64,000 bases of DNA from Martinezella multihospitum (GTDB lineage Bacteria > Pseudomonadota > Alphaproteobacteria > Rhizobiales > Rhizobiaceae), in NCBI RefSeq assembly GCF_900094585.1, contig NZ_FMAG01000002.1:62001-126000 (forward strand). The letters run 5' to 3'. The notes under the pieces were generated by a model, which was not told the DNA's origin, ran no database searches, and saw only the letters and a program-made list of their open reading frames with translations. The position numbers and the translations under genes are program-made. Shown here one piece after another: positions 61,552-64,000 of this stretch (its first letter is position 1; every line of letters begins with the position of its first letter).

Positions 61552-62595
61552 TTATGCGGCTTCTTCCACAGGCGTATTTTCCTTCGCCTTGAGCTCGATC
61601 TGGCCGGAGTTGGCCAGACGAATGGCTTCCTGGGCGATGGCACGCCGGGCAATCGCGATTTCGCGCGGATTGATGCCGGTATTGCCCATCTGCAGGTCGG
61701 ATTCGATCATGCGGCGCTGACGCGGGCTGATCGAGGACAGCACGATCTCGCGAATCTCGTTGCCGGATCCCCGCAGCGCCATCGTCAGGATGTCGGCGGC
61801 GATGTCGTTGAGCAGCAGGACGCGGCTCGGCTGCGGCATGCGGGTGAGATCGTCGAAGAGGAAGATCTTCGGGCGAACCTTCTCGACCGATTCCTTGTTG
61901 ATCGTCTCGAGCGAGCTCAGCAGCGTATCGACCACTGGCTTGTCGAGTTCGTTCATCAGATCGGCAACCTTCGTGGAACCGGAGGCGTTGCGTTCGGCGT
62001 CGATCTCCGCCATCAGCCCGAGCACGCGGTTCTCGATGATCTGGGCAGCCTTCGGGCTCACATCCTTGATGTTGACCGTGCGGTTCATGATGTCGGCACG
62101 CTGGGCTTCGGGAAGCTGCAGCAGGATCTTCGCGCCGAAGGCCGAAGGCATCATGGAAAGCACATAGGCGATCGTCTGCGGATGCTCGCGCAGGAAGAAC
62201 TTGGCGACGAAGGCCGGATCGGCTTCGCCGAGACGATCCCAGATGGACGTCTCGTAGGCCTGGAAGGCGGTGCGGCGGCCGAGCAGGCTGTCGACCTCAT
62301 CCGGTGTCAGACCCTCTTCGAGAATGCTCTCGATGGCCTTGGCATTGTCCATGAGGCCGGCGCCCTCGGTAAAGAGGTCTTCGAATTCCGCCACCAGCTG
62401 CGCCAGTTCGTCCGGCGGAATGAGCCGCAGTGATTGCGCCGAGGCGATAATCATCTGCAACTCGTTCTGCGTGAAGTATTTCAGCAGCCGTCCTGCCACT
62501 TGCTTTCCCATGGCGAGAAGGACGGCGGCTGCCTTTTCAGTCTGAGATAACGGTTTCTCGGCGATTGCGCCGCTGAAATCGTCAAAGTCCATCAT
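61552..62595 (-). CDS. fliG: FliG flagellar motor switch protein
   Basis: A 347-residue rotor protein. The middle-domain motif REHPQTIAYVLSMMP lies near 135 and the torque-generating charged helix is seen in MALRGSGNEIREIVLSSISPRQRRMIESDL (near 280-310, quoted in part). It binds FliF and FliM and interacts with MotA. It is followed by flhB and preceded by fliN, 50 nt away. Confidence 0.96.
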   Translation of the reverse strand: MMDFDDFSGAIAEKPLSQTEKAAAVLLAMGKQVAGRLLKYFTQNELQMIIASAQSLRLIPPDELAQLVAEFEDLFTEGAGLMDNAKAIESILEEGLTPDEVDSLLGRRTAFQAYETSIWDRLGEADPAFVAKFFLREHPQTIAYVLSMMPSAFGAKILLQLPEAQRADIMNRTVNIKDVSPKAAQIIENRVLGLMAEIDAERNASGSTKVADLMNELDKPVVDTLLSSLETINKESVEKVRPKIFLFDDLTRMPQPSRVLLLNDIAADILTMALRGSGNEIREIVLSSISPRQRRMIESDLQMGNTGINPREIAIARRAIAQEAIRLANSGQIELKAKENTPVEEAA

Positions 62596-62645
62596 GGTCT
62601 TCGTCTCCGTCCCGCAAGGGGGAGTGGGCTCATCCTGAGCCGGGT

Positions 62646-63176
62646 TCAGCTTTTCTTCGCGTTATAAATTTCAGTGAGCTTGATGCCGAATCTGGTGTCG
62701 TCATGTTCCAGAACGGTAATCTCGCCCCGGCCGATCTTTCGGCCGTTCACAGTAATTTCGACCGGTTCGCCGATCTTCTTGTCGAGCGCGATGATTGCGC
62801 CCTCGGCCAGGTTCATCAGGCCGGACACCTGCATGCGGCTGCTGCCGAGCACGATCTGGACGTCGATCGGGATATCCATGATCAGGTCGAGATTGGCGGT
62901 CAGCGCGCTGCCGGGGGCAGCCGGTGCCGCGGAAGCGCCGCCGAACTCGCCGTCATCGAAGGCCAGAGCGGAATCGTCGTCGCCGAAATCGCCGAAGGTG
63001 GAAAGATCCGTGCCTGTTTGCGCGCCGAATGCGTCGGCTTCAAAGTCAGGCAGGCCGCCGTCGTTATCTTTCTTCAGGACGCCGCGCAGACCATCGATGG
63101 CCTCGTCCAAGGCGGCGTCGCTGTTTGAAATCTCCAGCGATTCCTCGCTGCTTTGCTGTGTCGTCTTCGTAGCCAT
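62646..63176 (-). CDS. fliN: FliN flagellar motor switch protein
   Basis: A 176-residue C-ring protein with the SpoA/FliN domain at about residues 95-170 ([20 protein letters not shown], then [20 protein letters not shown]). The N-terminal 90 residues are an acidic, low-complexity extension, which makes it longer than the 137-residue E. coli protein, as is usual in rhizobia. It lies between fliM and fliG. Confidence 0.93.
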   Translation of the reverse strand: MATKTTQQSSEESLEISNSDAALDEAIDGLRGVLKKDNDGGLPDFEADAFGAQTGTDLSTFGDFGDDDSALAFDDGEFGGASAAPAAPGSALTANLDLIMDIPIDVQIVLGSSRMQVSGLMNLAEGAIIALDKKIGEPVEITVNGRKIGRGEITVLEHDDTRFGIKLTEIYNAKKS

Positions 63177-63239
63177 GAAATCATTATTCCAGTTGAAACT
63201 TGCCTCAAGCTGCCGTGTGCGGGATCACGCGCCAGCCGA

Positions 63240-64000
63240 TCAATTCATCAAGTGTCTGAGAAGCTCGTCGTCGGAATTGACGTTGTCCTTGACGCGCACC
63301 GTATAATTTTCGCCAGAGCGGCCGAATTCGCAGATGTAAAGGTCTTTGCTGTTGGCGCTGACTTCAACGCGGACATCGCCGGTGTCCATGAAGGGAATGA
63401 TATCGCCGACCGCGAGCTTGGAAATGGTGTCGAGCGTCAGCGATTCGAGCCGGATTCGCGCCTCGAGCGTCACCTGCGAGCGGCGGACCTGCTCGCTGAG
63501 CTGCTCCGACCATGCCTGGGAGGCGGCGGTCGGATTCTTGGCGCGCGGGGCACTGACGACCGTGCGCAGCAGATCGCGCTGCGGCACAATGATGACGATC
63601 TGGGAAAGCGATTTGCCGAGCGCGATCGTCATCGCGATCGCGGCGGCGAAGTCATTGCCATCATCGCCGATAGCCGCCGGCCGGTCCTCGATATTGTAGG
63701 GTGGGTCGAGATAAGGTTCGAAGCCGCCGGATGCATTGACTGCCGAGCGAAGCACCTTGGCGATCTTTTCGAAGACCATGACCGACAGATCGAGCTCGAT
63801 CACCGAAAGCGGCCGTGCGACGGTTGCTTCCATGTCTTCTGCGCGTGCACCCAGCATATGCTCCATCAGCGTCATGATGAAGCCGGCGCCGCAGCCGAGA
63901 ATGAACTTGGGAGCCCAGTTGCGCAGTGAGCCGTTGACCAGGGCGTGGCTGCCGCCAAGCCCGGCGACCAGCTCGTTTATCGAGCCGGACTGACAGCCGG
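63240..64000 (-). CDS. fliM: FliM flagellar motor switch protein (5' end beyond window)
   Basis: The frame is open on the reverse strand from the stop at 63240 to the right edge, giving about 253 C-terminal residues. The visible part includes the CheC-like domain (NWAPKFILGCGAGFIMTLMEHML) and the C-terminal SpoA-type domain (VGDIIPFMDTGDVRVEVSAN). The N-terminal CheY-binding peptide is outside the window. It heads the visible reverse-strand flagellar group fliM-fliN-fliG-flhB. Confidence 0.9.
   Translation of the reverse strand, partial: GCQSGSINELVAGLGGSHALVNGSLRNWAPKFILGCGAGFIMTLMEHMLGARAEDMEATVARPLSVIELDLSVMVFEKIAKVLRSAVNASGGFEPYLDPPYNIEDRPAAIGDDGNDFAAAIAMTIALGKSLSQIVIIVPQRDLLRTVVSAPRAKNPTAASQAWSEQLSEQVRRSQVTLEARIRLESLTLDTISKLAVGDIIPFMDTGDVRVEVSANSKDLYICEFGRSGENYTVRVKDNVNSDDELLRHLMN

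Overview
The window is a gene-dense stretch of high-GC alphaproteobacterial chromosome, almost certainly from the Rhizobiaceae and most like Rhizobium sensu lato. The indications are a eukaryotic-type glutamine synthetase II with a sigma-54 promoter, a che operon in the order icpA-cheS-cheY1-cheA-cheW-cheR-cheB-cheY2-cheD-cheT, the LuxR-type motility regulators VisN/VisR, a PodJ-like polarity protein, fused SecDF, and several families of palindromic intergenic repeats typical of rhizobia. I see no prophage, transposase, CRISPR array, tRNA or rRNA. This looks like core genome.

Layout. 1-7000: a MATE transporter cut by the left edge, a CAP-domain lipoprotein, a small membrane protein, a TPR-methyltransferase, a YitT-type membrane protein, a DUF2735-type protein divergent from glnII, then an Rrf2 regulator with an AhpD-like protein. 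7000-18000: a Lhr-type helicase with the phosphoesterase PdeM, a reductase divergent from an HxlR regulator, a TauE/SafE permease coupled to a TIGR02186-type protein, and podJ. 18000-23400: a three-gene beta-oxidation operon (acyl-CoA dehydrogenase, thiolase, hydratase/3-hydroxyacyl-CoA dehydrogenase) behind a perfect palindrome. 23400-28850: an MFS transporter divergent from its probable TetR regulator, mscL, an aminotransferase and a UDP-glucose 4-epimerase-like gene.

28850-38300: a LysR regulator divergent from a five-gene branched-chain amino acid-type ABC transporter, followed by a GMC oxidoreductase and two valine-pathway enzymes (3-hydroxyisobutyryl-CoA hydrolase and 3-hydroxyisobutyrate dehydrogenase). 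38500-47040: a UvrD-like helicase, an SMP-30-like protein, secDF, a small unknown membrane protein, a GT39-type membrane glycosyltransferase and an unlisted 37-residue membrane protein.

47460-64000: the motility region. The che operon, with many overlapping start and stop codons, is followed by fliF, a strong terminator, a long AT-rich leader, visN-visR, and then a reverse-strand group (fliM-fliN-fliG-flhB and an unknown gene) cut by the right edge.

I found no clearly new multi-gene system. The points most worth a second look are the apparent loss of the haem-ligating histidine in the globin-like domain of IcpA, the helicase-PdeM pair without its usual ligase and exonuclease, two 189-bp repeats of identical length, a repeat family whose copies supply the stop codons of adjacent genes, several clean operator palindromes next to their likely regulators, and two or three small unknown proteins beside secDF and in the motility cluster.
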